From Vogesella aquatica (GTDB lineage Bacteria > Pseudomonadota > Gammaproteobacteria > Burkholderiales > Chromobacteriaceae): a DNA stretch of 64,000 bases. A program made the translations under genes and the position numbers. The DNA is taken from assembly GCF_028548455.1 (NCBI RefSeq), contig NZ_JAQQLF010000015.1, positions 47,085-111,084 on the forward strand, given 5' to 3'. The notes under the pieces are model-generated. The model made no database searches. It was given only the letters and a program-made list of their open reading frames with translations, and had not been told where the DNA came from. How positions within the stretch are numbered: position 1 is the first letter of the stretch; each line of letters starts with the position of its first letter. Positions 36,772-48,548 of this stretch are shown piece by piece.

Positions 36772-37901
36772 TGGTTCGGCTCAGCCGCCACGGCAATACA
36801 GTTGCGGCCGGCCCGCTTGGCCTGATAAAGCAAATCATCCGCCTGGTGTAGCAGCTTGTCCGGGTTGACTTCGGCATTGTCCCAACACACCAGCCCGGCA
36901 GAAAACGTGCAATGCAGCACCCCCTCCCCGGCTGGTATGGCCAGCGCGGCAAACTGCTCGCGCAAGCTATCGAGCTTGCGCTGCGCATCGGCCAGGCTGG
37001 CACCGGGCAGCAACAGGCAGAACTCCTCGCCACCGTAGCGCGCAAACACATCCTGCTCGCGCAGCGACTGGCAAAAGAAGCGTACCAGCTGGCGCAATAC
37101 TTCATCCCCCGCAGCATGGCCGTAGCGATCGTTGACCTGTTTGAAATGATCCACATCCAGCATGGCAATGGCGACGTGCCGGAACGGCGGCACACTCTGT
37201 CGTAGCTGCAGCATGGTCTCGTCCAGGCCACGACGGTTCAAGGCGCCGGTCAGGCTGTCTTGCAGGGTTTCGCGTACCAGGTGCTGGGTGCGCCGCCGCA
37301 GGATCACCATCAAAAAGCCAAAGCTGCCGTAGATGGTGGCGGTGGAGGCAAACAGGTACAACAGTGGCTCTACCAGGTCCAGCAGGGCCTGGTCTTGCCC
37401 ACCCGGCAAGCCTAGCGCCAGGCGGGCCACAAACGCCACCGTACCCAGGCCGTACAGCGTAGTCAGGATGGGGTAACCCTGGCGGATGGCCCGTTCTATC
37501 TGCCAGTGTAGCCAGGACAAACGGCCATACACCAAGGCCAGCACCGCCGCGTTCCAGCTATCGGCCCACGCCTGCGGCAGCCACGGGGTATTAAGCAGCC
37601 CCGTCAGCAACAGCAACAGCACGCCTGGCAGATAGTGTGCCCGTTGTTGCTGCAGACGCGACAACACCAGCGCAAGCTGCTGGTAACCGCCCAGTAGCAA
37701 GCCCATGCTGAGCACGCTCAGCCAGCGCCAGTGCACGATCGGCTGCGCCTCCAGCACCAGGCCGCAAGCGATGCACAGACAGCCTTGCAGCCAGATACGC
37801 CGCTCGCGCAGCAGCTCGGTCTGGCCTGCGGCAAAGCGCCAGCTACTCCAGCCCACCAGAATAATGGTGAGGGCGATGGGCAGAATATGGATATCGAACA
37901 T
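36759..37901 (-). CDS. Membrane-bound diguanylate cyclase
   Basis: A 380-residue protein with about seven membrane helices in residues 1-205 and a GGDEF domain from QDSLTGALNRRGLDE. The active site is GGEEF in ARYGGEEFCLLL, with DVDHFKQVNDRYGHAAGDE intact, so it should be catalytically competent. The membrane sensor part is not assigned to a named family by eye. The last 13 bases overlap the end of the facing cyclase gene. Confidence 0.92.
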   Translation of the reverse strand: MFDIHILPIALTIILVGWSSWRFAAGQTELLRERRIWLQGCLCIACGLVLEAQPIVHWRWLSVLSMGLLLGGYQQLALVLSRLQQQRAHYLPGVLLLLLTGLLNTPWLPQAWADSWNAAVLALVYGRLSWLHWQIERAIRQGYPILTTLYGLGTVAFVARLALGLPGGQDQALLDLVEPLLYLFASTATIYGSFGFLMVILRRRTQHLVRETLQDSLTGALNRRGLDETMLQLRQSVPPFRHVAIAMLDVDHFKQVNDRYGHAAGDEVLRQLVRFFCQSLREQDVFARYGGEEFCLLLPGASLADAQRKLDSLREQFAALAIPAGEGVLHCTFSAGLVCWDNAEVNPDKLLHQADDLLYQAKRAGRNCIAVAAEPNHQGY

Positions 37902-37930
37902 GCCTGTCTCCGTGCGGCAATGTTACCTTG

Positions 37931-38491
37931 TTATAGCGCAGCCCCGACGGGTGCTGCGGCCAACCTCGGCGCACCGGGCGCCCGGCAGGCCAAGTGCCAC
38001 ATGTCGTGCCATTGCCCGTGCAGGCAGAACGACTGCTCGCTATGGCCATACTGGGCAAAGCCGTTGCGCAGCAATACGGCCCGCGAGGCCGGATTATGCT
38101 GGCCCACGTGCGCCTCCAGCCGCCACAAACCCAGCACATCGAAAGCGTACTGCTGCAATCGGGCCACGGCGGCCGACGCCCAGCCGCGCCCGCAGGCGTA
38201 TTCGGCCAGGCGGTAACCCAAGGTGGCGCGGTTGAAGTACGGTCGCTCGACGGCGGTAAGGTTGATGCGGCCAACGATGGCATTTTGATGCAGGATCAGG
38301 AAAGCATAACCGTGATCGCTGGCCGCGCCTTGCTGCAAGGCCAGGATGCTGTCGGCTACCGCGTCCGGCTGGTAGAACGCCGGGGCACGGGCGTTGATCC
38401 AGCGTTCGAAGAAGGCACGGTTGGCCAGCTCGAACGCCAGCAGTTCGTCCACGTCATCCAGCGTGGGCTGGCGTAGCTGTAGATCGGGCAT
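37931..38491 (-). CDS. GNAT acetyltransferase, RimJ/RimL-like
   Basis: A 186-residue N-acetyltransferase. The pattern LRQPTLDDVDELLAFE at the start, GRINLTAV, and LGYRLAEYACGRGWAS (acetyl-CoA loop) with LEAHVGQHNPASRAVLLRNGF are typical of the RimJ/RimL group that modifies protein or amino-acid amino groups. The substrate is unknown. Two dispersed-repeat copies lie in its 3' part. It is a separate gene 165 bases downstream of polA. Confidence 0.88.
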   Translation of the reverse strand: MPDLQLRQPTLDDVDELLAFELANRAFFERWINARAPAFYQPDAVADSILALQQGAASDHGYAFLILHQNAIVGRINLTAVERPYFNRATLGYRLAEYACGRGWASAAVARLQQYAFDVLGLWRLEAHVGQHNPASRAVLLRNGFAQYGHSEQSFCLHGQWHDMWHLACRAPGAPRLAAAPVGAAL

Positions 38492-38544
38492 GCAAATTCC
38501 TTAAACATGTCGCGACAGCGCCAAAGACGCCGCCGCAAGACAAA

Positions 38545-38575
38545 GAAAAACCCTGGCTGCCGGGCAAGCCAGGGT
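38545..38575 (-). terminator. Terminator after polA
   Basis: The arms CCCTGGCT and AGCCAGGG (38551-38574) are followed on the minus strand by TTTTTCTTTGTC. Confidence 0.75.
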
Positions 38576-38590
38576 GCGGTAGATCGGTAG

Positions 38591-38617
38591 CAAGGCCGCC
38601 CGCCGGGCGGCCTTGCA
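38591..38617. repeat. Near-perfect 27-base palindrome downstream of polA
   Basis: GCAAGGCCGCCCG and its exact complement are separated by one base. It lies between the polA stop and its T-run terminator, with a dispersed-repeat copy 10 bases further (38628). It may strengthen termination. Confidence 0.55.
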
Positions 38618-38654
38618 CGCTGGCCTGCGGCCAACCTTGTGCACGGGCGCGGGC

Positions 38655-41459
<2,805 letters not shown>

Positions 41460-41478
41460 AATCAAAAAGGGCTAAGGT

Positions 41479-42207
41479 ATGGGCTTGCACGATAAATTAC
41501 CGCAAACAAGCGACCGTTACGCGATGATGCAACGCTTCCGGGCGCGCGAAGCGTGGCACGTGATGAAGATTTTGTCGGAATTCGTCGAATCCGCCGAAGA
41601 GCTGCAAACCATTACACCCGCAGTGAGCATCTTTGGCAGCGCACGAATCCCGCGTGACCACCCGTATTATAAGCTCACCGAAGACATCGCCCGCCTGCTT
41701 TCCGACGCAGGCTTCTCGGTGATCTCCGGCGGCGGCCCCGGCATCATGGAAGCGGCCAACAAGGGCGCCTTTTATGGCAAGAGCCCGTCTGTGGGCCTGA
41801 ACATCGTACTACCGCACGAACAGCGCCCCAACGAATACCAGGACCTCAGCCTGAAATTCGACCACTTCTTCAGCCGCAAAGTCATGTTCGTCAAACATGC
41901 GCTGGCCTATGTGGTAATGCCCGGCGGCTTCGGCACGCTGGACGAGATGTTCGAGGCGCTGACACTGATCCAGACCGGCAAGAGCCGCAAGATGCCCATC
42001 ATCCTGTGTGGCAGCGCCTTCTGGGGCGGGCTGCTGGACTGGGTGCGCGAGCGCCTGGCCGGCGAAGGCATGATCAACCCGGCCGACCTGGACCTGCTGC
42101 AGCTGATCGACGACCCGCAAGAAATCGTGGAAACCATTTTCCGTTTTTATGAAACCCGCGGCTTCGAAACACTGCCGGAAGAGCGCGAACAGCTGCTAAA
42201 CCTGTAG
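41479..42207 (+). CDS. LOG-family protein (putative cytokinin riboside 5'-monophosphate phosphoribohydrolase type)
   Basis: A 242-residue protein with the family signatures SGGGPGIMEAANKGA and MPGGFGTLDEMFE. Bacterial LOG proteins hydrolyse nucleoside 5'-monophosphates at the N-glycosidic bond; the physiological target is generally unclear. AAGGT lies just upstream of the start. It heads a plus-strand run LOG-DUF2782-thrB. Confidence 0.93.
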   Translation: MGLHDKLPQTSDRYAMMQRFRAREAWHVMKILSEFVESAEELQTITPAVSIFGSARIPRDHPYYKLTEDIARLLSDAGFSVISGGGPGIMEAANKGAFYGKSPSVGLNIVLPHEQRPNEYQDLSLKFDHFFSRKVMFVKHALAYVVMPGGFGTLDEMFEALTLIQTGKSRKMPIILCGSAFWGGLLDWVRERLAGEGMINPADLDLLQLIDDPQEIVETIFRFYETRGFETLPEEREQLLNL

Positions 42208-42270
42208 AATTGGCCGGACAGAGGGGGCAACAGCCCCCCGCCACCAAGCCCAGGACCAAGGAAACCCCTC

Positions 42271-42576
42271 ATGCAGCGCCTTTTGCTGGCTACCCTCATG
42301 GCAGCCTCGCTCGCGGCTTACGCCGACACGCCCCCCGCCAACGTCCCGCCGCCGCCGGCCACGCTCAGCGGCCCCCAGCCGGAAGTCCGCGTTTACCAGA
42401 ACGGCCCGGACACGGTGGAAGAGTACCGGATGAACGGCAAGGTCTATATGGTGAAAGTCACCCCGCAGGGTGCACCGGCCTACTTCATGATGGATGAAGA
42501 CGGCAAAGGCGTGATGCAGCGTGTTTCCCCCTCCCAGCAGCAGGTTACCCCGCGCTGGGTACTGATGACGTTCTAG
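42271..42576 (+). CDS. DUF2782 family exported protein
   Basis: A 101-residue protein with a signal peptide (about 1-18, ending AYA), a Pro-rich stretch, and the small domain VRVYQNGPDTVEEYRMNGK typical of DUF2782. The function is unknown; its place between polA and thrB is conserved in related bacteria. The ribosome binding site is weak. It is 9 bases ahead of thrB. Confidence 0.85.
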   Translation: MQRLLLATLMAASLAAYADTPPANVPPPPATLSGPQPEVRVYQNGPDTVEEYRMNGKVYMVKVTPQGAPAYFMMDEDGKGVMQRVSPSQQQVTPRWVLMTF

Positions 42577-42585
42577 GAGGCCGCC

Positions 42586-43524
42586 ATGTCCGTGTACACC
42601 TCGGTTTCCAACGATGACATGCAAGCCTGGCTGCAGCGCTACGCGCTGGGCGAGCTGGTAGAACTCAAAGGCATCGCCGCCGGCATCACCAATACCAATT
42701 ACTTTGTGACCACCACGCACGGCCGCTACGTGCTGACGCTGTTCGAGGTACTGCAGCTGGCAGAGCTGCCCTACTTCCTCAAGCTCAAAAGCCACCTGTC
42801 GCGCCACGGCGTAGCCTGCCCGGCCCCCATTGCCGACCACAACGACCAGTTTGCCTCGCTGCTATCAGGCAAACCTGCCTGCCTGGTGAGCTGCCTGCAC
42901 GGTAGCGATGTCAGCGCCCCCAATGCGGCACAGTGCCGCGCAGTAGGTGAAATGCTGGCTCAAATGCACTTGGCTGGCGCAACCTTCCCGCTGCGCATGG
43001 ACAACCCGCGCGGCCCGGCCTGGTGGGCACATACTGCCAGCACGCTCTACGACGCCATGCCGGCTGCCGACGCCGCCATGCTGCGCGACGAGATCGCCTT
43101 TCAGGCCAGCCACCGCTTCGACTTTCTGCCACACGGCGTCATTCACGCCGACTTGTTCAAAGACAACGTGCTGATGGATGGCGACCGCATTGCCGGCTTT
43201 ATCGACTTCTACTACGCCTGCAACGACATCCTGTTGTACGACATTGCCATTGCCGTGAACGACTGGGCCCGCCTGCCCGATGGCAGCATCGACGATACGC
43301 TGGCTAGCGCCTTGCTAGCCGGCTACCAGACCGTGCGCCCGCTCAGCACCAGCGAAGCCGATGCCTGGCCGGTAATGCTGCGCGCAGGGGCACTACGCTT
43401 CTGGGTATCGCGCTTGCTGGACTTCTACCAGCCTGCCAGTGGCGAGCTGACCTTTACCAAAGACCCAGGGGTTTTCCAGCAGCTGTTGGCCGCACATCGC
43501 CAGCGCAACAGTTTCTGGCTTTAA
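42586..43524 (+). CDS. thrB: Homoserine kinase (ThrB, aminoglycoside-phosphotransferase fold)
   Basis: A 312-residue enzyme phosphorylating homoserine for threonine synthesis. It belongs to the APH-fold homoserine kinases of Pseudomonas and betaproteobacteria, not the GHMP type: VIHADLFKDNVLMDG is the catalytic loop and GFIDFYYACNDILLYD carries the metal-binding aspartate. AGGAGG lies 5 bases before the start. It competes with metX in the same window for homoserine. Confidence 0.95.
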   Translation: MSVYTSVSNDDMQAWLQRYALGELVELKGIAAGITNTNYFVTTTHGRYVLTLFEVLQLAELPYFLKLKSHLSRHGVACPAPIADHNDQFASLLSGKPACLVSCLHGSDVSAPNAAQCRAVGEMLAQMHLAGATFPLRMDNPRGPAWWAHTASTLYDAMPAADAAMLRDEIAFQASHRFDFLPHGVIHADLFKDNVLMDGDRIAGFIDFYYACNDILLYDIAIAVNDWARLPDGSIDDTLASALLAGYQTVRPLSTSEADAWPVMLRAGALRFWVSRLLDFYQPASGELTFTKDPGVFQQLLAAHRQRNSFWL

Positions 43525-43640
43525 TTTCATAGGGTATCTATCGAAACAAGCAGCTGCAAACAAGCATACATAAGTCATATTGCGACTGAAACCGCTTGCT
43601 ACTAACATGCAGCACTCCCCCCAACGCTTGGAGCATCAAC

Positions 43641-44207
43641 ATGAAAAAGAACCTGCTATTGCTGGCTCTGCTGGCACCGCTGGCGGCCTACGCGGTTGAC
43701 AGCAGCAAAGACGAATACATTGGCGGCAACCTGTCGCTAAGCCGCCACAGCGTGACCATGCCTGGCTACACCACCACCAAGACCGACAACAATAGCAACG
43801 GCTACGGCCTGCGTGCCGGCTTCTACAGCCACGACCAGCTGTCGTGGGAGCTGGACTACCAGAACTACGGCAAAAGCGAGCGCACCCTCAGCAACGGCAG
43901 CAAAGTGGAATCCGAGCTGTCCAGCGTAGGCATCAGCGCCATTGGCCACCTGCCGCTAAACGAGAAACTGGGTCTGTACGGCCGCGCCGGCATGGCGCGC
44001 GTAGAAAGCAAAACCACCGGTGCCAACAGCTTCAAAGCGCGCAAAACCGTACCGGTGATCGGCATTGGCGTAGAATCCCAGATTCAGCCCGATCTGCGTG
44101 CTTTCGTAGAAGTCGCCCAGACCGGCAAGGTAAAATCCAGCACCGGCGGCCAGGAAGATACCCACTCCGGCACCCGCCTGAGCGGTGGCATCACCTATCA
44201 TTACTGA
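43641..44207 (+). CDS. Small beta-barrel outer-membrane protein (paralogue 1)
   Basis: A 188-residue protein with a signal peptide (about 1-18, ending AYA) and alternating amphipathic strands of an eight-stranded OmpA/OmpW-type barrel, ending in the aromatic residue Tyr after GGITYHY, the BAM-targeting pattern. GGAG lies 7 bases upstream of the ATG. It sits directly upstream of the RstA/RstB-like pair, and a related barrel is directly downstream. The function is unknown. Confidence 0.8.
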   Translation: MKKNLLLLALLAPLAAYAVDSSKDEYIGGNLSLSRHSVTMPGYTTTKTDNNSNGYGLRAGFYSHDQLSWELDYQNYGKSERTLSNGSKVESELSSVGISAIGHLPLNEKLGLYGRAGMARVESKTTGANSFKARKTVPVIGIGVESQIQPDLRAFVEVAQTGKVKSSTGGQEDTHSGTRLSGGITYHY

Positions 44208-44225
44208 TAGCGGCATGCCTGACAC

Positions 44226-44250
44226 AACAGCCCGCCTGGCGGGCTGTTTT
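44226..44250 (+). terminator. Terminator of outer-membrane protein 1
   Basis: An inverted repeat CAGCCCGCC / GGCGGGCTG is followed by TTTT. It separates the barrel gene from the response-regulator gene. Confidence 0.75.
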
Positions 44251-44291
44251 GCATTTATCGCGCCCGACCACCCACTGACACGAGACCCCGT

Positions 44292-44993
44292 ATGCCCCCA
44301 CGCCTGTTACTAGTAGAAGATGACCAACGCCTGGCCGACCTGGTACGCGTCTATCTGGGCAAACACGGTTACGAGGTACTGCACCATGGCCGGGGCGATA
44401 CCGCAGCCGAACAGATCCTGGCGGAAAACCCGGACCTGGTCATACTGGACGTGATGCTACCGGGCAAGGACGGCTTTGAAGTCTGCCGCGATATCCGCCC
44501 GCGCTACCATGGCCGCATCCTGATGATGACCGCACGCGACGAGGAAATCGACGAGATCCTGGGCCTGGAGCTCGGTGCCGACGACTACCTCACCAAGCCG
44601 GTAGAGCCGCGCCGTCTGCTGGCGCGCATCCGCGCCCTGCTACGCCGTAGCGAAGGCGAAAGCAGCCAGGCCAGCGAAGAGGGCCGCATCGTGTTTGGCC
44701 AGTTCACCATCAGCCAGGCCACCCGCGAAGCCGCACTGGGTAGCGACACGCTGGAGCTCACCACCGCCGAATTCGACCTGCTGTGGCTGCTGGCCAGCCA
44801 CGCCGGTGAAATCCTGTCGCGCGACGACATCATGAATGCGCTGCGCGGCATCGGCTTTGACGGGCTGGACCGTTCCATCGACGCCCGCATCTCGCGCCTG
44901 CGCAAAAAGCTGGGTGACAACCCCGACACACCAACGCGCATCAAGACCGTGCGCGGCAAAGGCTACCTGTTCTCGCGGAGCGATTGGGAGTGA
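44292..44993 (+). CDS. OmpR-family response regulator, RstA-like
   Basis: A 233-residue regulator. The receiver domain has Asp10/Asp11, the phosphorylation site Asp53 (VILDVMLPGKDG) and Lys in YLTKPVEP; the C-terminal winged helix contains LELTTAEFDLLWLL and RIKTVRGKGYLFSRSDW, a tail similar to E. coli RstA. It binds DNA as a dimer at tandem repeats. The stop overlaps the kinase start (GTGA). Confidence 0.92.
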   Translation: MPPRLLLVEDDQRLADLVRVYLGKHGYEVLHHGRGDTAAEQILAENPDLVILDVMLPGKDGFEVCRDIRPRYHGRILMMTARDEEIDEILGLELGADDYLTKPVEPRRLLARIRALLRRSEGESSQASEEGRIVFGQFTISQATREAALGSDTLELTTAEFDLLWLLASHAGEILSRDDIMNALRGIGFDGLDRSIDARISRLRKKLGDNPDTPTRIKTVRGKGYLFSRSDWE

Positions 44994-46318
44994 AACCGCC
45001 CGCCACGTTGGCCGCATTGTTTGCCCGTTATTTCGTGCAAACCATGGTGGTACAGTTCATCCTGCTGCTGGGCTTTGTCGCCCTGCTGATCTTCCTGACC
45101 TCCGGTGCCGACCGCGACCGCATAGAGCAGCAAATGGATGGCACCGTGCGCATGATCCAGCGCCAGCTGCTGGCACAGCCCCCCGCCCGCCGCCCGGCCG
45201 AGCTAACCACCATCAACGAGCTGTTCGCCTACCCCATCAAACTGCTGCCCGCCATACCCGCCGGCCTGGGCGACGATGCACGCGCCAGGCTAGCCAGCGG
45301 CCAGAGCTGGCTGGATTACGGTAACGAACTGCTGTACGCCCCCTTGCCCGGCACGCGCCAGGTACTGCAGCTAGGCCCGCTCAACCAGGAGGCCGAGCCG
45401 CATAACTTCCTGCAGACCGAATGGGGCTTGTTCCTGTTATGGTTCGGTTTCTTTGGCGTACCCATGGGCGTATTGGTCTACCTGAACCTGCGCCCGCACT
45501 GGCAGTCGCTCACCGCCCTGCGCCGCACCGCCAACCAGCTGGCCGAGGGCGACCTGTCCGCCCGCGCCGCCACGCTGAAAAGCCCCTTGTTCGCCCCCTT
45601 GGGCAGCGTCATCAACGATATGGCCACCGCGCTGGAACGCCAGGTAGAAACCCGCCAGGCACTGGCGCACGCCGTGGCACACGAGCTGCGCACCCCGGTG
45701 GCACGCCTGCGCTTTGGCCTGTCCATGCTGGACGAGGCAGAAGACGATGACGAACGCCAGCAATACCGCGAAGGCATGGAGCGCGACCTCACCGAGCTGG
45801 ACGAGCTGCTGAACATCAGCCTCAGCTACGCCAAGCTGGACCGTGGCGAAGTGGCACTGCAGTACGAAACCGTGGACCTGAACGAATGGTTCGACGACCT
45901 CATCGACCTGATGCAGCCGCTACGCCCCGACCCGCTACAACTCAGCCTGGACTGTCAGCCCGGCAGCGCCACCTTCGACCGCAAACTGATGTACGTGGCC
46001 ACGCGCAACCTGCTGCTGAATGCCTTCAAGTACGCCAGCAGCCGGGTACACATGACCGTCAGCCTGGGCAGCGGCCAACTGTACATTGCCGTGGAAGACG
46101 ACGGCCCGGGTATTCCCGCCGCAGAGCGCGAGCGCATTTTCGAGCCTTTCCAGCGCCTGGACCGCTCGCGCGACCGCGCCACCGGCGGCCACGGCCTGGG
46201 GCTGTCGTTTGTCCGCCTGATCGCCCTGCACCACGGCGGCCACGCCCACGCCGGCGTCGCCAGCCTGGGCGGTGCCCGCATGGCCATTACCCTGCCGCAG
46301 CACCCGGCGGCCAACTAG
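44990..46318 (+). CDS. Sensor histidine kinase, RstB-like
   Basis: A 442-residue membrane kinase. Two membrane segments (about 15-37 and 144-165) flank a periplasmic sensor of about 105 residues; HAMP, then the H-box AHAVAHELRTPVARL with the phosphorylated His, an N-box NLLLNAFKYAS and G-boxes DDGPGIP and GGHGLGLSFV. The GTG at 44990 is chosen because it overlaps the regulator stop. The stop lies just after a copy of the dispersed repeat (46307). Confidence 0.92.
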   Translation: MKPPATLAALFARYFVQTMVVQFILLLGFVALLIFLTSGADRDRIEQQMDGTVRMIQRQLLAQPPARRPAELTTINELFAYPIKLLPAIPAGLGDDARARLASGQSWLDYGNELLYAPLPGTRQVLQLGPLNQEAEPHNFLQTEWGLFLLWFGFFGVPMGVLVYLNLRPHWQSLTALRRTANQLAEGDLSARAATLKSPLFAPLGSVINDMATALERQVETRQALAHAVAHELRTPVARLRFGLSMLDEAEDDDERQQYREGMERDLTELDELLNISLSYAKLDRGEVALQYETVDLNEWFDDLIDLMQPLRPDPLQLSLDCQPGSATFDRKLMYVATRNLLLNAFKYASSRVHMTVSLGSGQLYIAVEDDGPGIPAAERERIFEPFQRLDRSRDRATGGHGLGLSFVRLIALHHGGHAHAGVASLGGARMAITLPQHPAAN

Positions 46319-46358
46319 CCGCGCCCTCTACCCTGGGCCGCCCGCCATGGGTGGCCCT

Positions 46359-46376
46359 GTCACACAGCGTCACACA
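46359..46376 (+). promoter_or_regulatory. Tandem GTCACACA repeats upstream of outer-membrane protein 2
   Basis: Two copies of GTCACACA start 10 bases apart, one helical turn, about 110 bases before the barrel gene and just past the kinase gene. Such spacing is typical for OmpR-family regulators. Binding by the adjacent RstA-like protein is an inference. Confidence 0.4.
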
Positions 46377-46484
46377 ACGGCATGTTGGCCGTACATTCCC
46401 CGCACGCAAGCGACATAGTGTTAACACGCCCCGCTGGGCACAATGGCTCCATCGACATCGCAGATGACCCAACAGGAGCCTCAC

Positions 46485-47075
46485 ATGAAAAAGCTGATTA
46501 TTGCCACCCTCTTCGCCGCTGCCGGCACCACCGCATTCGCAGCCGATACCGGCACCTATGCATTCGGCAACCTGGGTGTGTCCGCCAACCAGTGGACCCT
46601 GAAAGACGGCTCCGCCGCCAAAGCCGGCGTGAGCGACAAGAAAGTCAAGAATGACGATGCCACTTCCGGCATGTTTGAAGTGGGTGTAGGCCAGCGCGTA
46701 AACGACAACTTCGCCGTAGAAGGCAGCTATCTGAGCCACGGTGATGCCACCGAGCTCAAAGGTGCAGGCAAGCTGGACTACGACGCCTTTCGTGTCGCTG
46801 CACTTGGCATTATCCCTGTAAACGACCAATTCGAAGTGTACGGCAAGGTATCGGCCAACCACATCCGCAGCAAATTCACCAGCAGCACCACCGCGCTGCA
46901 GGGTAGCAAGGACAGCACCTTCGGCATGGGCCTGGGTGTGGGTGCCAACTACAAGCTGAACAAACAGGTGAGCCTGCGTGCCGAGTACGACGGCATCGGC
47001 AACATCAAGCATAAAGAGATCACTGACACCGCCCCGGTTGGCGCGCTGAAAGTGGGTATGACTTACCGCTTCTAA
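46485..47075 (+). CDS. Small beta-barrel outer-membrane protein (paralogue 2)
   Basis: A 196-residue protein with a signal peptide (about 1-20, ending AFA) and an OmpA-like eight-stranded barrel pattern, ending VGMTYRF with a C-terminal Phe. AGGAG lies 7 bases before the ATG. It resembles the barrel protein upstream of the two-component pair in length and layout (both show a long polar first loop and GLGVGANY-type strands). The function is unknown. Confidence 0.82.
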   Translation: MKKLIIATLFAAAGTTAFAADTGTYAFGNLGVSANQWTLKDGSAAKAGVSDKKVKNDDATSGMFEVGVGQRVNDNFAVEGSYLSHGDATELKGAGKLDYDAFRVAALGIIPVNDQFEVYGKVSANHIRSKFTSSTTALQGSKDSTFGMGLGVGANYKLNKQVSLRAEYDGIGNIKHKEITDTAPVGALKVGMTYRF

Positions 47076-47203
47076 GCCCGACGGCGGCCTGATACAAGGC
47101 AACAGGCCGCCTGCATGACCCGTTTTACCCCGTTTCTCCTCGTGTGTATTCCCTGCCCGCCTCGCGGTGGGCATCTCCTTAGTGAGTGCTAGTGCGTTGC
47201 TTG

Positions 47204-47231
47204 GCCCGTCCCCTGGACGGGCATTTTTTTT
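47204..47231 (+). terminator. Terminator past outer-membrane protein 2
   Basis: GCCCGTCC and GGACGGGC with a three-base loop are followed by eight T residues; a dispersed-repeat copy follows at once (47232). It lies in the gap before the converging EAL gene. An earlier GGCGGCCTG / CAGGCCGCC hairpin is at about 47086-47112. Confidence 0.8.
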
Positions 47232-47241
47232 GCGGCCAACT

Positions 47242-48438
47242 TCAGGCCGGTGCGCCCTCTGGCTGGCGGCGCTGGCGTATCCACGACTCGAACTGCGCCG
47301 GCGGCAACGGTTTGGCGTACAAATAGCCCTGCCCCAGCACGCAGCCACGATTATTCAGGCATAGCTGGTCGCCCTCGGTTTCTATGCCCTCGGCCACCGT
47401 GGTCAGGTTCATGCGTTTGGCCAGCTCGATCACGCTATGCACCACGTTTTCCAGGTGCGACTTATGGCTGATGGACTGCACCAGCGACTGGTCGATCTTC
47501 AGCTCGGTAAACGGAAAACGCACCAGTTGCTGCATGGTGGCAAAGCCGGTGCCGAAATCGTCTATCGACAAGCCAAAGCCTGCCAGGCGCAGGCGCGCAG
47601 CCACGCCCATGGCCTCGGCCAAGTTGTCGGCAACAGCGGTCTCGGTAATCTCGAAAATGATATAGCGCGGCGGCACTTTGCTCTGCGCCACCTGCTGCTC
47701 GATGCGCCCCACCAGCTCGCCACTATCCATGGACAGCGCCGACAGGTTGATGGACATGGGCAGGCGCAAGCCGCGCCGCGCCCACTGCTGCCACTGCGCC
47801 AGGCCTTGTTGCAGCATCAGCAGCGTCAGCTCGGTGCTCCAGCCGCAATGCTCGATTACCGGGATAAAGCGCGATGGCATCACCACATCGTCACCTTGCG
47901 GCCAACGTGCCAGCAGTTCGGCGCCTTTCAATAGCTGGCCATGCAAGGTCACCTTGGGCTGGTAGTAAGGCACGATCTCGCCATGGTCCAGCGCCAGACG
48001 GATATCGCTATCGGCACACAAAGGCTGGCTCTGCCCGCTGCTGGCACCCTGCTGGTACGCACGGCTTACCAGGTCACCCAGCTCGGCCAGGCTAATGGGC
48101 TTTTGCAAGGTACCCAGCACCGGCAAGCCCAGCTCGCGGCCCATCAGTTCTACCGTGGCGATCAGCATCGGGTCTTTGGCCGAGGCCACCACCACCGGCG
48201 TGACCAGGCCTTCGCGCGCCATGCGCTGCAGTACCTGCACGCCATCCACCTTGGGCATTTCCAGGTCGAGCAACAGCAAAGAGGGCAGACGCTCGCGCAT
48301 GGCTTGCAGCGCTTCTTCACCGTTACGGGCAGTACGCACCTCGCTGATACGCATCTTGCGGCACAGCTCCGCCAGCAGCAAAAGCTGCGACGGGCTGTCA
48401 TCCACGATCAGGACATCTTGCAATGTAAACTTGGGCAT
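47242..48438 (-). CDS. Receiver-EAL response regulator (RocR-like phosphodiesterase)
   Basis: A 398-residue protein. The receiver domain has Asp13/14 and phospho-acceptor Asp58 (LLLDLEMPKVDG). The EAL domain has the first motif as ELL (KGAELLARW) in place of EAL; the other catalytic residues look intact (INLSAL, FEITET, DDFGTG, LKIDQS, AEGIETEGDQ, GYLYAKPLP). It would hydrolyse cyclic di-GMP when phosphorylated. It lies 110 bases downstream of cheB on the same strand, so the chemotaxis kinase may phosphorylate it. The ATG at 48438 is preferred over 48465. Confidence 0.9.
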   Translation of the reverse strand: MPKFTLQDVLIVDDSPSQLLLLAELCRKMRISEVRTARNGEEALQAMRERLPSLLLLDLEMPKVDGVQVLQRMAREGLVTPVVVASAKDPMLIATVELMGRELGLPVLGTLQKPISLAELGDLVSRAYQQGASSGQSQPLCADSDIRLALDHGEIVPYYQPKVTLHGQLLKGAELLARWPQGDDVVMPSRFIPVIEHCGWSTELTLLMLQQGLAQWQQWARRGLRLPMSINLSALSMDSGELVGRIEQQVAQSKVPPRYIIFEITETAVADNLAEAMGVAARLRLAGFGLSIDDFGTGFATMQQLVRFPFTELKIDQSLVQSISHKSHLENVVHSVIELAKRMNLTTVAEGIETEGDQLCLNNRGCVLGQGYLYAKPLPPAQFESWIRQRRQPEGAPA

Positions 48439-48548
48439 GGGCCGCCATCCTGCTAATGGAGTCATACACGGTGGCGCCTGGCCTCAAGCGCCATATCTAT
48501 ACCTGAATATTAAACACCGTTTATTAAAATTCAAGGATATAGCACGGG

